Assembly: GCA_023974075.1 (NCBI GenBank)
Contig: CM043790.1
Location: forward strand, 15,921,804 to 15,985,803
Length of the DNA stretch: 64,000 bases
Source of the DNA: Chaenocephalus aceratus
Taxonomy: Eukaryota > Chordata > Actinopteri > Perciformes > Channichthyidae
Direction of reading: 5' to 3'
Shown: piece by piece, positions 12,700 to 59,512 of the stretch
How the letters are laid out: every line of letters starts with the position of its first letter
How positions within the stretch are numbered: the first letter of the stretch is position 1
The notes under the pieces: generated by a model
What the model saw: the letters and a program-made list of their open reading frames with translations, nothing else
The model's database searches: none
What the model was told of the DNA's origin: nothing
Position numbers and translations under genes: made by a program

Positions 12700-15579
12700 A
12701 AAGTCCTTCCTCTCAACACCTACAACTGATACAACTAAGGGATTATCTGAGGCTAAATTATATAAACATGTATCACCACTGAGGGCAAGATTGGTCTGTT
12801 AACTATTTAGTGTTGTGGCAAATCTATGTGCCCCCATTTCTTAAAAAAGCAGTTCTCTGAAATGACACGTAGAGAATGTATGTAAGCACACATTATAAAT
12901 GGTAAACCATGAAATAAAAGGCAAGTATATTTGCCTGTATTCGGCTCAAATAATACATGCTATTATAAAGTAAAACCTAGTTTGCATATTAATTACGGTC
13001 AACATATGTCACCAATTAAATAGGGTTCAATTGAGGCTGGTCTGACATTTATCACAAAAAAACAATCCATGGATTAACACTCAAAATAGATAAGAATTTG
13101 AGATATGAAAACTCTTGCTGTTAAATTAAATTGAAAATTCACAAAAAATTAAAGTACATGGAACAAGAAGCCAAGTGAAATCTAGTTCCATTATATTCAA
13201 GAGAAGGCAAATATCTCCACGGACGATATGTTCAACACTCTTTTAATAAATAGCACTTCAGGTAGGAAGAGAAAAGGTACTTTAGGGAGAAACGCCCCTT
13301 TAAAATACTTTACATCCTAGTTTCCACAGGGTCATTCAGTCAAGAAGGAGGAATGCTCTTAATTTAAATTAGGTCATGGAGGACAATGTGTGTGAAATTG
13401 ACAGCTTGCGCCTTTGAAAGGCCTAAATACCAGCATCATGTTCTCCATTATAAAGAAACCCATGTTCCAAATTAAGATAAATTCCATTTCCTAATCTATG
13501 GCTGGAAACATTAATAACCAAGATTACACTATTAAAAACTTTGTTGGGATTTAAGAGATCCTATAAACTTTAAACAATTATTTTTGCAACCAAAGTGTTA
13601 CATACCTAAAGTGCGCACACCATTACAGCCAATTGTGATCTGGTCGTGAAATGACAAACCGGTAGAGAATGCAGCATTTCAATTACAAAGGAGAGGAGAG
13701 AATCACGTCAGAGTCCAGCTATCTGATAATCCCAGAGTTGAGGCATGACCTCACTGAAGCGGCCTTGTATGGTGTTTGTCATGTCCGCTATTCATCTTGG
13801 CCTGACGAGGCTCTACAGACTTGGCTCCTCATGAGGCACGAAGGTATGAAATAATACTTTGATCAGAGACGCCTCTGGCACAACTTGATTTCTTCAATGT
13901 GCCTGGAGACATTAATAAATCTCAGTAAGGCTATAAAACAGTGTTGCTTGTGGGAAAAGGCCCACATAGACATCATAAATATGCATTTAACCATATTTTT
14001 TCTTTTCACTTTAAATGGAAAAATCATATTCATAGTCTTCACTTGAAAGAGGATATTTTGTATTGCTATCAACTTTCAGTAGTCTTCAAGTTATATTGAA
14101 ACATCCTCCTTTAAGACTGCGTTTCAACTAAGAAAACATCTTCAGACCGTGTACAAATTACACAGTAAGAAAGGAGGTTCATCTTAAGTACAGTTATGAG
14201 TCATCTCTAATCGGTCTTTGGTTTCATTTTAGCTTTTGATATAATGACCGGAACGTTTTGGTAATAGTCAAAAGTGCTTCTATGCAAGTTACGTTAGCTT
14301 TAGCAGTAGCTTGGCTGGAAGTTTTCACAACATCATGGTTTCGCCACCACGTTATGTTTAGTTTTAGAAAAAAATTACATGAAGGTTCAAAATGAATAAA
14401 AATGTAGTTACAAACCAAAGCTAAGGACAATTTTGAAATACATTTCATTTGAGCTTTAGCTACAGTTAGCTGTGGCTATAATATCAGCTAGCTTTCACCT
14501 GCTTTAGCTAGTATGCTTAGGAGCTCAGTTAAGTGTGATAGTGTTTTTCTTTTACTTATATATTGTTTTTAGGAAGAAAATACATTTCTATGGCATATGA
14601 ATTTTCGGATGCCAATGAATGTACAAGCTTGCCTTAGCAGCACTGCATTTGGCTTTGTATGAAGACAAAGCCTCGACAGTTCCCTTGGCTGTGAAATTCT
14701 GTTCAACTAAAGGCTAAGCTTTCGTAAGCCACTGAAGATATGCTTATAACTGTGTGTGAATCACATTTGGCTTGCAGCTCTAGACCTGACATTTGCTCTG
14801 ATCTGTGACCTTGTATGTTCATTTTTTTCCTCCCACCCACGCTCTTCTAAAGAACCACAGAGATTATTATTAAGACAGGAAACGAAATGTTTCTATTTTC
14901 ACTTAAATAAATACAACTGAATATAAATAGTGTTAAATTACAAATTAGCAACAGTATTCCTTTAAATTGTAGTTATTCAAACAGAAGTTGCACTAGCATT
15001 CAGCTGGATTGATTGTTACGAAACAAAATGATGGTTTCCAAATGATTAACAATAGTCTCAGCCTGCGAATGAGGGTGTAGAGCAGCACATTGGGTTACCC
15101 CAAATCCTGTAGTCAGCCCTACTGTGGTGTGAGTTAATGGTTTACTGTGGTAACCTTGCACTCTCTGACAAAGGCCCTGTCAGCAGCTCGTCTCTGTGGC
15201 TGTTTTTTTACACAAGCACTAGCCTAAGAGCCTCAGTGAGGTATCTTCTTGACACCATGTTATAACTTACAGGGATAGATTTTGTGGGGTTGAATGAGGA
15301 ACTTACTCATTCTGAGTGTAAAGTTTACTGTAGAAAGTGGACAGTGTCCCCAGTTTTGAGAGACAGACAATGGTTGGATAGATGGGATCCACAGTCATAT
15401 TATAAACACACAAAAATAACTGATAGGCAGTGGTAGACTGGCAAATCCTGTGTTGTGGCAATTGAAATGACTGTCAATGTAGTCTGGTAGCTTTCCAACA
15501 GTTCACTCCCAAGTCAGAAAGAGCAGTCAGAGTAGGTAAGGCAATACAAATATTCTAAATATAGGCTAAACATAAACTG
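12700..15579. other. No gene recognised
   Basis: This is AT-rich intergenic sequence. Frames up to 74 codons carry no motif. A GTTAGCTTTAGCAGTAGC-like stretch at 14290-14520 is reminiscent of dispersed TTAGC-rich fish repeats. Confidence 0.35.
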
Positions 15580-16146
15580 CTATTGATCTGAAGGTAATAA
15601 ACTGACTATGGATAAGTACCCCATGCCACCTACTACAACAATCAGAACTATCCCTTTAAAAGCCAATAAGAGAGGCAGAAGCTGGTTGTAGTTGCCCATA
15701 AAGCCAAGTGCTGTAGCCTGAACTGAACCCATTGTCCCTTTGCCTCGGAAAAATCCACTAAAGCCAAGAATAAAACAGAACCCAACCACACCCAGGGCAT
15801 CACACCACATTCAATAGGACTTTACACAGAATACATCTGGGGAAAAGAAGATTCCCACAATCCATGTGGCAGTTTGGCCTGACCTCAAACGGTTCAAGGA
15901 ACTACAGAGATCTGGATTATGGAAATTAGTTTTTACAAAATCCCTGCTGTTCTCCTGCTCATGCTCAGCCCTCTGTCTGTCCCTCGTGTTGAACTTGCAT
16001 GAGTGCCCAGCTGGAATCCCCACCTTGTCAGACAGGCTTTCTTTAATCCAGTATTCAATTGGGTCTCTTCCATCACTACAGTCGTTTTCACAAAAGCCCT
16101 GTCCCCTGCCAAGCTTTTGCACGAGTCCACGAGTCAGTTGTGTCAT
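15580..16146 (-). other. Two abutting unidentified open frames split by one stop
   Basis: On the minus strand 111 codons from 16146 (beginning MTQLTRGLVQKLGRG) end at a TGA. The very next codon opens a further 76 codons in the same frame (beginning MWCDALGVVGFCFILGFSG). The second part contains two hydrophobic stretches that could be membrane helices. I do not recognise the protein. It may be a decayed retrocopy, a transposon fragment or chance: a 98-codon frame lies antisense to it on the plus strand. No promoter or splice context is evident. Confidence 0.2.
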
Positions 16147-17260
16147 TTTGGATGGTTACTAGGCTACATGATTGTTTGTTTACTGCTGTTGTGATGGAGA
16201 AGGCCAGTATAAGATGAGAAAATACAACTTTGTTCCAGGAAAGCACACAAAAGTCAGCCAAAAGTGCAAACAAAGTAATTATTTAGATAAAAAGTGACTT
16301 TAGAAAAAAATATTTAAACAATAACAAGATCTAAAATGTCTTATTCTATTGCTTTTTAAAAATTAGATACACTGAACTTTGCATGTAAGGACAGCCAACC
16401 AATATTTATTTGATCAAATCTTTGGTTTAATTTATGTGTGTATATGTGGTGTCTATGAAGTGATTTAACTGGGGTCTTTTTTGTGTACTTATTCAATTAT
16501 AATGCAAAATAATTATATAATTGTTCAGCATTTCTGAAAAAAAAACAAGACAACTTCCTTCTCAAATTGTTGTAATCAAATCTCCCTTATCAAAAATACA
16601 CCTCACTAATCGCAATTGACGGCAACTTTAGGGACACACATTTGTAACATTCACAATCATCAAATGTCAATGTGTCGATACACCATTACGTCATAGCTCT
16701 TTTAGCGTGTTTCATAACTTGGGGACTCTGGCTTTGTGTGACTGACACACCGCCTGTCTGAAAGTTGATCCCGGTGGGATTGGGAAGAAGAACCAGGGAC
16801 AGCTGCAGTGAAAACTCAGGTCCAGTTGGGACTTGCTCCACTCTCTGTTGTGTGGACATCATATGTTCAAATGTGTGTTGCATCTATTTATGAACTTCTG
16901 ACCCGTGTCTGACCTCATGCCAACACCCCCGGTCTGTGTATGTGTTGAGGCGTGTAACCCGCTCCTTGTCGCCCTTCTCAGCGTTCAGGGCTGCCATATC
17001 CTGTTTTCTGCCTCTCTGCCCTGAGCCTCTGATCTTTACCCCCCTGTTTTTTGTAATTTTTGGCCATTGGGAGCATATCATTTGAAAGTCTGTATGGTTA
17101 ACATGCTTGCAAACAGGTTCATATGTACACATACAGAAGACGTGAAGCAAATATATTTAATTTGGAGTTGTGTTTCTGGAGGAATCAAGCACAAAAGTAT
17201 TGCTTCTTTTCGCTTTGTTATTGGTCTCTGTTGTGCCCATTTGAATGTTTTTTATTGTTG
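16147..17260. other. No gene recognised
   Basis: Only short frames without motifs are present, and no repeat boundary is visible until the LINE fragment begins near 17262. Confidence 0.35.
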
Positions 17261-17261
17261 A

Positions 17262-17859
17262 TTCTGGACGGCTCCCTCTCATTCGCACCACACATAAAAG
17301 ACATCACCCGCACCGCCTTCTCTCATCTTCGGAACATCTCCAGACTCCGCTCATCTCTGTCCCAACCCTGCACTGAAATCCTGGTCCACTCATTCGTCAC
17401 ATCCCGGATTGATTACTGCAATGCACTTCTGACTGGCCTTCCCATCAAGCTCCTCAATAGACTGCAAATAATCCAGAACTCTGCTGCCCGGATCATCCCC
17501 CGCACCAACTCATCCGACTCATCACCCCCATTCTCACTCAGCTACACTGGCTTCCTGTACGCTACCGTATTGACTACAAAAACATTCTACTCATATATAA
17601 AGCTCTCCATAACCTTGCCCCCATCTACATCACCGACCTCCTTCAGGAGTACACCCCCTCCCGCACCCTCCGCTCTTCGTCCGTAGGACTTCTCACCGTC
17701 CCAAGCTCTCGCCTCAAAACCATGGGTGCTCGAGCGTTCAGCTGCTCGGCTCCCAGACTCTGGAACTCCCTGCCACGACGCATCCGACAGTCTGATTCCA
17801 TAACAACATTCAAAACCCAACTCAAAACCCACCTGTTCGAACTGGCATTTTCTTTATAA
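17262..17859 (+). pseudogene. L2 reverse transcriptase C-terminal remnant
   Basis: The frame encodes ISRLRSSLSQPCTEILVHSF and RIDYCNALLTGLP, then QIIQNSAARII, all standard in L2/CR1 elements. Near 17530 the frame shifts. The conserved text continues in another frame (LHWLPV-like, then ARAFSCSAPRLWNSLP) to a stop at 17857-17859. It is a broken copy. Confidence 0.8.
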
Positions 17860-18055
17860 ACTGTACCCTGTGTCCTTTTGTGTCCTTCTATAGTCCATTT
17901 CCTGTTGTTTGTCTTGTCTTACCCCGGCTGATACTTCACTAAATACACTGTTTTAATTGTTCCCTATATTGCCCCTATGTCCTGTAAGGTGTTCTTGGGT
18001 GTTATGAAAGGCGCCCCCCAAAATAAATGTATTATTATTATTATTATTATTGTTA
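17262..18055 (+). mobile_element. L2-type LINE 3' fragment
   Basis: The 3' part of a non-LTR element: end of the reverse transcriptase followed by a short 3' UTR (tgttcttgggtgttatgaaaggcgcc) and an (ATT)n tail at 18035-18052. This tail form is typical of L2. The 5' part is missing, as usual for 5'-truncated copies. Confidence 0.8.
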
Positions 18056-20699
18056 GCACTGGATTGTGCAATGGGGCACATGGAATTTAAGTGACCTCAC
18101 CGGCACAGGTGATTGAGGCTGTGTGAGAAAACATGTTTCGACCGTGTTGCAAACACACGCCTTTTTTGGTTTAATAAATGGTATTAATAGCAAGAATGTC
18201 GTGGTAGTAATTGGAGAGCGCATCTAACTAAAAAGTACACAGTATCAATCCATGGTAATGTTGAGTGGCGATAGTCACCACAGTCTCCATCTTCTGAGAT
18301 AAATATCCAGCTCTTTCGCTGCTAAATGCTCCACTGTTCACCAGCTAGTTGAAATGATTAGCCTTATTGGTGCTCGGCAGGTAAAGTCAGAATGAATTGT
18401 TACCAAAAATAACAAAATTATTAAAAAAGGGAAATAATGCTTTCTGCAACAAAAACAGTGAACTTGACCCAAACATGAGCTGAGGGACATTCACATGCTC
18501 CATACGACTGCTGTGTTGGTTTATGATTATCTGGTCATTTGTTGCAATGAGTGCAGCTTTAATGAGTACATTCAAACATATAGTGTTGATTTCAGTTGGC
18601 TATTAGTGGTATTTCTCTCACACTGATTACATTCCATGAACAATCTCAACATTGGCAAGTCACACAGTCTGTGTTCGATACATACAGAACTCAATTATGT
18701 TCAACTAAAATGTATATGAACCATGAAGTTGATGTAGACAAGCTTCTATGTTCTTCAAGTGTATGTCTTTCTGCTTTCTACATGTGTGTCCTGTAGTGCT
18801 GCCCTTTTTGGTGGGGTTATGGTTAAGGGTCAAAGCCACAATTAATTGGGGTTAGTGTAAGTTGAGGTTTTAGGCAAGTATTACAGAATAAAACTGATTG
18901 GGGTTTTGGCTAAGGTTGGGCTTTGTTAAAGTAAGGAGAGTGGTGGAGTCTTGCCAGAGTCTGGCAGCCGGGTGTGGAGCTTTAAGTGGCTTTTGACCTG
19001 AGCACTTTGGTTACCTTGGGAGATTCAACCACTCGCCTGCGTGATTTGGGGTGACAATAACTTTGGGATGATTGTTCTCAATTTACACTTCACGACTATT
19101 TCATGTTATAGAGTTAGCTTGGAGGTTAGATGAAACGATCTATTACCTTGTCTATGTTTTCTTTACTAAATAAAAATGTAGTCAAATGTGCACAAACCTG
19201 CCACTTTCCTCAAGCCATACAGTATAGCCCTGACCTCTTTCGTGCCATTGGTCACCCACATCTGAAGATGTTTAGAGTTATCACGTGTAAACCAAAGACA
19301 TGCAGGCAACAGACAAGACTTCGGACAAGTAGGAGATCTATTGGAACTGTTTATCCCCAACAGACTGCCATCTAAGCGTCAACAGATGTGTCTTTGTCTA
19401 TTAGAAACGCAACAGAGAGAAAAACTCTAACCGGCTAAGCGTGTTTTAAAACGTTTTCTTTGTTTACTGACAATTACTCTCACATGAGGCATTGAATAGG
19501 CATGGTTAATTGTTTGTGGTTGCTGTGTCATTGATCAACATTTTTTTTGTCCTAGCTAGCAACAATGCAACTGTGGAAGTCGCACATGAATTTAAAAAGA
19601 AATCTGATGCAGAAGTCAGACGCGTATCGCATATGGTACCCATATGTTTCCTGTGTAGTCCACTCACTACAGCTCATAATCAAATATCCAGTTACCATTT
19701 TTATTTTAATGGCAAGCTGTTATTTTTGAGAACTAAAAAACTGTCAATTCCTATAAAACTAAACATCTCTTCTCTTAAATGTCTCCAGTATATACAGTTC
19801 CCCTTCTTTTCATGTAAAGGTCTTGGTCTCATTTCACGTGTTACAAGTGTCAATTCCCTAAAAACTAACAACATTCATCCATTCTTAAGCGCTAAAGTGC
19901 AACACCAGTGTAGAGTCAAGTAAACATCCGACTGACTTAGTGGGGGAGGGCGTGAAAACAACAATGACTGACTGTCCCCATGGTGATGAGCTCATGCACA
20001 TTTCAACTGTCACAGTGAGGAAACCTGTTGTTAACTGCACGCAAATACATCAAATTGGTGTATGAGGCAAATATGTTTATTTCTGAATAATCTGTTATTT
20101 TAGACTCTTTATAACTCAAAATAAACTGAAGCCTGAAGAGAGCTGTTTATGGAAGTGATACATTTTGTGGTTCCTAAATTCATTAACTTGATAGATGGTC
20201 TTCCTGACTACAGTTTGGGCTGCTGACCATTTTCTTAAACAATGTACTTGCAAAACCAACCCCACACAGTGATGTTTACACACGAAAGAGCAGGGGAAAC
20301 CAGAGGAGAATCAAGAAAAGAAACATGAGCAGAAGAAGCGTTGAATATGGCACAGAAAAGCTCAGGTTCTCAGTTCCTATGTAACAAATAGTTCTTCATT
20401 ATATGTTAAACCACTTCAAGCTGCATGTTTGCTGATGCCTGCTGACGAGGTCAGTTAAAAGGCTGGACGACCTTTTTTAAAACCAATCAAGAAAATCTGC
20501 TTCTGATGAGGATCAAATGCTCAAAGTTGTATTCCAGTTGTGGCTGGAGCAGTTGTTTATGACTGGTAGCAGGTTCCATGATAACATGAAAAATAACAAT
20601 GTCAAGGAGATGTTTTTAACTTTGGTTTGGAGTGGACTCCAAGTGGTACACAAAGGGTGTGGATCCTGTGGTTGTTCCATAGATGTCGATAGATACAGA
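18056..20699. other. No gene recognised
   Basis: AT-rich sequence. The longest frame (19510-19923, plus, 137 codons) has no recognisable motif, a random composition and no splice context, so I do not call it. Confidence 0.35.
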
Positions 20700-20739
20700 C
20701 ACAAGTTCTGAGATTATTCATAGAGCAATGTTTCGTCAC

Positions 20740-21065
20740 AGCCTGTCCACATCGGGGCTTACGGGCGTCACAGTAATGATACGTTGTGCTCCAGTGGTGG
20801 CTGCAATACAAAAAGAGCTGCTTCCACAAGTACTGAATTAAAGAGCACTTGGAAGCACTTGGAGAGCGCAGACTTCCGCCAAAATCAAATTCCCTATCCT
20901 GCAATGAGATGTAAGACCCTCCAAAATGTAATGGATCCTTCTGTGGCCCATGCTGGACCCTTCCACCAATATTCATGAAAACAGGGCGAGTATGTACTCC
21001 TTAATCCTGCTGCCAAACAAATCGCATCACATCACAACTTCCTTGGCGGAGGTAACAATATTGTG
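20740..21065 (-). repeat. Dispersed fish repeat (GGCGGAAGTCTGCGCTCTCC type)
   Basis: On the minus strand the sequence contains atattggtggaagggtccag, catgggccacagaaggatcc and ttggcggaagtctgcgctct. I recognise this order of words from an abundant teleost repeat. No terminal repeat is visible. Confidence 0.5.
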
Positions 21066-22439
21066 AGGTTAGTTGTGTGATGAACACTGACCCACAGTTA
21101 CACAATCAGACCAGACACAATTCACCCCTGCAGGGTCCATCTGCTGACCAAAACAAAGCCATTAGAGAAATAATAGCTTAACAGGATTATCTGCTGATTA
21201 TGGAGCGGACTGCTCACAAAAACAGAAACACACCAAATCTGCAGCTCTTGAAAATATGAAGGAGGTACAAGGTCACCGTGTGACCGTGATGCCTTTCCAT
21301 GCACTCCTCATTCACTGCCTGTTAATGGTTTGACACACTTGATCTGCTGTCGCTTCGAAAGCAAGGAACAGCAGGAAACAGCAGTTAAAATGCACTCTGG
21401 AAAATGTTTCAGTTCGTCCTGCAGAAGTGTGCTCTCACATGCACGCTCTCTCAGCAGCACATGGCTGGTTGCTGCAGTCTGCTGCTGCTGACTGCTCTGA
21501 AACATCCAGAGGCTCGGTGTGAGGACAGCAGAGAGATCCAGTGTCTGCCAACAGGGATTAGCGCTGTCAGAGGATCAGCAGGGGCATACCGGGCAGCTCT
21601 ATAAAGTTTAACAAAATACCTCTGCCACTGAGCTACATACAGGGTAGTCTTTTGCTTAAATGGAGCCGTTTGTACACCTCATTACCACTTTCTACATCTT
21701 TTTATTAGTACATTCTACTAAAGGAAAAATGTCCAAGTATTGAGTCTCACTAAATGGTCCCTCCTGGCTTCCCTACAGTCACGGTGGCGGTGACATAACT
21801 ATAACACAGATGTATTGATCGACTGTAGTGGATCATACCATCTTGGGTATGGAATGAATCCAATGAGACCTAACTGTTCTATTGTATGTCAGTTGTTGAG
21901 CTGCAACAAAAGCCAACATGTGGCCTCCAACAGGCCAACGCTTGTTTTTAGCCTTGCTAATTCCTGGAAATGCATATTGCTGCGAAAGCAGGTTTTAAAT
22001 AACATGTGGCCTCTACTGGCTGTTTAAATGGAGCAAAGAGTAAGCAGTAAATGGACTGTAAAAAAAAGTTTGGAATCACTGCAACCACGAGAGGTCCTTG
22101 CATACAATTATAAGAAAAGTTAAAAAAAGAATAGACTGACGATTCCAGTAGAATGTGCAAGTAAATACGCACACTACAAAACACATTATTTCCACACAGG
22201 CTCACACGAGGCGAAGATAATGAAGCGTCCTCATATATCTCTGGGTTCTGTCTATCATATCAGATACCAAAAACATTTCAAGAAAAGTTTGATAAAAGGA
22301 CCAAAGGCAAAACAACATGGAAAAACACATTGTTATCATCTCTACTTAGATGTGTTATTCATTCAATTAGATTTAACCCCACTCCACCACACCTCTTATC
22401 ACAGCACATAAAACATGTCTGATGCTCGACCCTGTGACC
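21066..22439. other. No gene recognised
   Basis: Intergenic sequence with short frames only. No repeat or regulatory structure stands out. Confidence 0.35.
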
Positions 22440-22475
22440 GGGGGGGGGGGGTGCTGGGGCAGGGGGGGGGGGGGG
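22440..22475 (+). repeat. Double poly-G tract
   Basis: Two G runs (about 12 and 14 bases) are separated by tgctggggca. The tract could fold as a G-quadruplex. Similar G runs lie at 22663-22677 and 23354-23367. Confidence 0.7.
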
Positions 22476-24033
<1,558 letters not shown>

Positions 24034-24186
24034 TGCAGTCTACTCACTTCTGAATTCTGTGCAGAGATCAGGCAGATATCCTCCTTTCTCATCAGTCAAA
24101 AGATGTTGTTCCACACTTGTCCTCCCCCCTGCTCTCCCTTGTGGTCCTGTCTTTCAGCGGCAGACTAAAAAACAAGAGTGGCTGAA

Positions 24187-24189
24187 GAC

Positions 24190-24243
<54 letters not shown>
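24187..24243 (+). repeat. (GA)n-rich simple repeat
   Basis: An imperfect GA run with occasional T and AA interruptions, lying between the two long CA/TG tracts. Confidence 0.85.
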
Positions 24244-24244
<1 letters not shown>

Positions 24245-24507
24245 TCTGCAGTGCTGGAACTCTGTCAGTATGCTAAAGCCTGGATCTGCTCTGCCTCCCA
24301 CTCTGTTTCTCTCCTCCCTCCCTCAGAGTTTTCTTCAAGGTCAGTGGTTAGAGCAGCCTTCTTGACTCCTCCCTCACTGGATGGGTGCCCCCCCCTCTCC
24401 ACCCTTCTGAGGCAGGACACCCGGACAGTAATTACCTTCATGATCCAGATTAACTCCTGGGTGAGCTCTTGTTGTGCTACGCTGGGCCGGGACAACACAC
24501 AGACAGG

Positions 24508-26559
<2,052 letters not shown>

Positions 26560-26576
26560 TCCATCATTTCCATCAT

Positions 26577-26582
26577 TTTATT
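26577..26582 (-). terminator. Candidate poly(A) signal AATAAA
   Basis: AATAAA on the minus strand is followed downstream (towards lower coordinates, about 26525-26545) by a T-rich stretch, as expected for a cleavage site. It is the first canonical signal after the stop codon that I could find. Confidence 0.35.
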
Positions 26583-27547
26583 TAAATAAAATATCACTTC
26601 AAGCCCCAAAACATCACAACATGTCAGGGGAGGGTTTTGTAAAAAAAACAAAACGTAACTATTTCCAACCAGTACGATGACTAAGAGACATTTGAGGTGA
26701 ACACAATGGCATCAGGCAAGGTCAAAGAATCCAAAGAAATTTGAAGAGCACATAAACAGGACTGGTTGAAGTAAACCATACCTGAAAACAAACACAGTAC
26801 ACTTCCTGTGCTAACAAAAAGGCAAACGTTAAATACTGCATGAACCAGAGATGTGGTTCAGTAAATAGTAAAAACAGGTTCATGTAAAAACACACCACAA
26901 GTCTCTGTGAAAGTCCCTCATTAACAGTTCTTCAATGTGACTCTTCAAAGTGTCCCGTCGCTGATTTGTCTGCAAGCAAATCTCAATTTGAACAACCTGA
27001 GCTGTACCCAGTAGTCTGCTTACAGTGCATCCAACTACAACCAAATACATCATTACACCCTAACAGTCGATACACACTGAAAGTCTATATTCATGATGTG
27101 TTACACGTGTGCCTGTAGCTCCAAATTCAACGCCATTTCTTTCCATGTTTGTGTAGCTGTTAAGTATAAATAAAAGCAAGGAACATGATCGAAAGCTGTT
27201 CACAACAAACTAGTTATGTACTGTAAGTCCAAAAAGATCACCAAAGACTAACTCTACTGCTATCGTGTTACTGTAGTAAGTATGTAAAAACGACATAGTG
27301 TTACTGAGTGTCATTAGTCTCTATAGGCGCCCTGTCTGAACTGGCTGTGATCTCTGACCCTACCGTAGATCATACAGTAGTTGAACTACATCACAGTGTC
27401 AAGGCATAGAATGGCTCATGGTGGCAGAAATCAGGAAGTAGTACACGATGGTGATAAAGAGGTTAAGGACCTGCATTTGGTAAACAACAAAATACCTGTA
27501 TGGTAGGTTAAGAAAAGAAAGAAATCCTTCAAATGACACTGTGTCTT

Positions 27548-28058
27548 TGGGCATGGGTCCCCCACTAGGGGTCGCCAAAGCTTAACAAAGCAACTTTAAA
27601 TTCAACTACAGTTGGCCTGTATCTCTGCTTTTCATTCATTTCTGTGCCAAAAATAAATCTAATTGTTATTGTTAAATGTGCCTTTCCTCTTCCTCTGCTA
27701 AACAGCGTAATTAATGAATAAACTAGGCAGTTAAAACAACCAGGGACTAAGAAAATACTGAATTTGTCCAAAAAAAGGAAGCTAACCAAGTATGCATGAT
27801 TCCAAGAAATACATAATACAGTGAATTGTATTAAACGTTCCTAAAACCAGCAGGAAAACTCATCTCGGAGGCAATATTCACACTTGTTCAACACTCACTT
27901 CCTGCTGATATTGCTTTCACTTTTAACTAATTGTACAATTGTTCCATACTGTAATTATTATGCGTGATTAATATAACTTGAAATGTCCAAAATACTATGT
28001 CACTTAGTCAGGGGTCGTCAGAATACTCAATGATAAAAAAAAGGTTTGGGAACCACTG
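27548..28058 (-). mobile_element. hAT-like remnant in the probable 3' UTR
   Basis: Reading the minus strand from 28058, the sequence begins CAGTGGTTCCCAAACC, the start of many vertebrate hAT/Charlie-type elements. Towards 27548 it contains the cgacccctagtgggggaccc type of text usual in such elements. The far end is not clean and no target duplication was seen. Confidence 0.45.
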
Positions 28059-28440
28059 TCTTAAGGGTTATCCTGTATAGTGAAGGCAGCATGAGAACGA
28101 AACTGTGACAGAAGGAATTAGGCAACATCTGAACAAAGTCCAGGATGTGGATCTACACACGCCATCTCATTTGAAAGTTCCAGCATATTGTTCGCTTCAT
28201 AACACTGTCTCTGATTTGACATGCTGTAGTTTATCTGATTCTGTAGGCCTATCTCTTTAGGAGCCGTGTCAACAATCCTGTCATTCAGTTCTTCAGTGAG
28301 AAATCCCTACTTCAGTTTAGCAGGACTATCTCTCTGCTGTACACCCTCGGGAACTTCCATGGGAAGTATTGTCAGGTGAGGCGGAGCAGGCGGGGAGGGG
28401 GGGGTCAGTGGCGTGACTGGTGGAGCTGCAGACGAGGGGC

Positions 28441-58216
<29,776 letters not shown>

Positions 58217-59454
58217 CTGGAGAGGAACACAGAGGATGCTTTAGTTAAGTATTGAAGGAATAAAGAGCCTACATTCCATTAAAAAACACAAGTACATTTC
58301 AAGGATAAGGGCAAGACTGAACCAAATTGGGCTGATTCTATGAAATGTTATCGTTCACACACTCAATATGATTGACTTGATTTACAATTTAGGGGCCAGA
58401 ACTTGGCAATCTAATTTCCATATATCTTTTGCGTGTCAATTATCAAGAATAGTAGCTTTTACAAATGATTCAAGCAACTTTCTTTATGTGACTCTAGTCA
58501 ATTCTAATGGCGTCAAATTGTTGAACTGAGCTAGGATGACACATGGCTTTGCATAGCATACAGGCAAACACTTCACCCTGCGTTATGTTCTATACAAAAC
58601 TGGACATAAAGAATAATGCCATTACATCAATAGGATAGCTTTAGTTAGAAAAATGGTTCTGTGAAAGACAAAAATAACAAAATATATTGGATGTGCTCAC
58701 AAGGACTTCTCATCTCAAAGGAGTAATTGTAACACTTCACCTCTGCAGCAGAGGTCACAGTCATACACAGACTATAAATAGACACTGCATCAAATCTGTA
58801 GAACCCTGTGGTGCGTTTAGGAGGTTATATTTAACCTTGGACTATATTAAGTGAACAATAATCAATACTATATTGACGGATGGTTTATATACAACAATTA
58901 AGTAATTAAGGTCGGTTTACCAGAACACATTAGTTATATAGCCGGCTCGTTTGACTGTATATGACAGCATCAGTCTTCAAAGTGTACTAGTTTACTTTGT
59001 GATTGTTAAAAACATGATCAAGGCCTCTTTTTACTAGCCAAACTAATGTTCAATTTTCTAAAGTTGATGTAAAACGGAACCACTAACCCTGAGAGTAATT
59101 CATGATTAGATCAGGGAGTAAGAAAATATTCTCATAAAAAAGACCATGCCAGGCTGAATTTGTGATATCATAATAAAACCCAACAATGACTGTTTCCTCC
59201 TTTAACAGTTTTGAACTACGGGAATATTCTGACACGCTTGCCCTGCACTGACCATATGCTGCAAAACTAATGAGTGGTTGTTCTGGCTCAGCACCTCGAT
59301 GACCTATGCTTTTTAGCGATGTACTCCAGGGAGATCGTCTCCTATCCTCCTATTATTATTATAATTTTTTTTTTTCTTGATTTTATTTTTGATTTTATTA
59401 ATCTGTGTGAATCTGTGCTGTCCTGTTTTCCCCGCTTACCCTGTTGCTGCTTGT

Positions 59455-59512
59455 ACCTCTGAATTTCCCCACGGGATTCATAAAGATCCATCTTATCTTA
59501 TCCTTTTTTACG
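59455..59512 (+). repeat. LINE/SINE 3' tail fragment
   Basis: The text tgaatttccccacgggattc followed by ataaagatccatcttatctt is the 3' end of a common fish retroelement. It is the same tail class as the minus-strand fragment at 31.06 kb. Confidence 0.5.

Larger units (their letters stand above)
26560..28440 (-). other. kiaa1549l: Probable 3' UTR of the KIAA1549-like gene
   Basis: I see no AATAAA or ATTAAA on the minus strand between the stop codon and about 26582. The transcript therefore probably runs about 1.9 kb past the stop. It would include a hAT-like remnant at 27548-28058. No other coding signal is visible here. Confidence 0.35.

Noticed and set aside
19510..19923. 137-codon plus-strand frame
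   Set aside because: AT-rich random-looking composition, no domain, no splice context and no repeat-encoded match.
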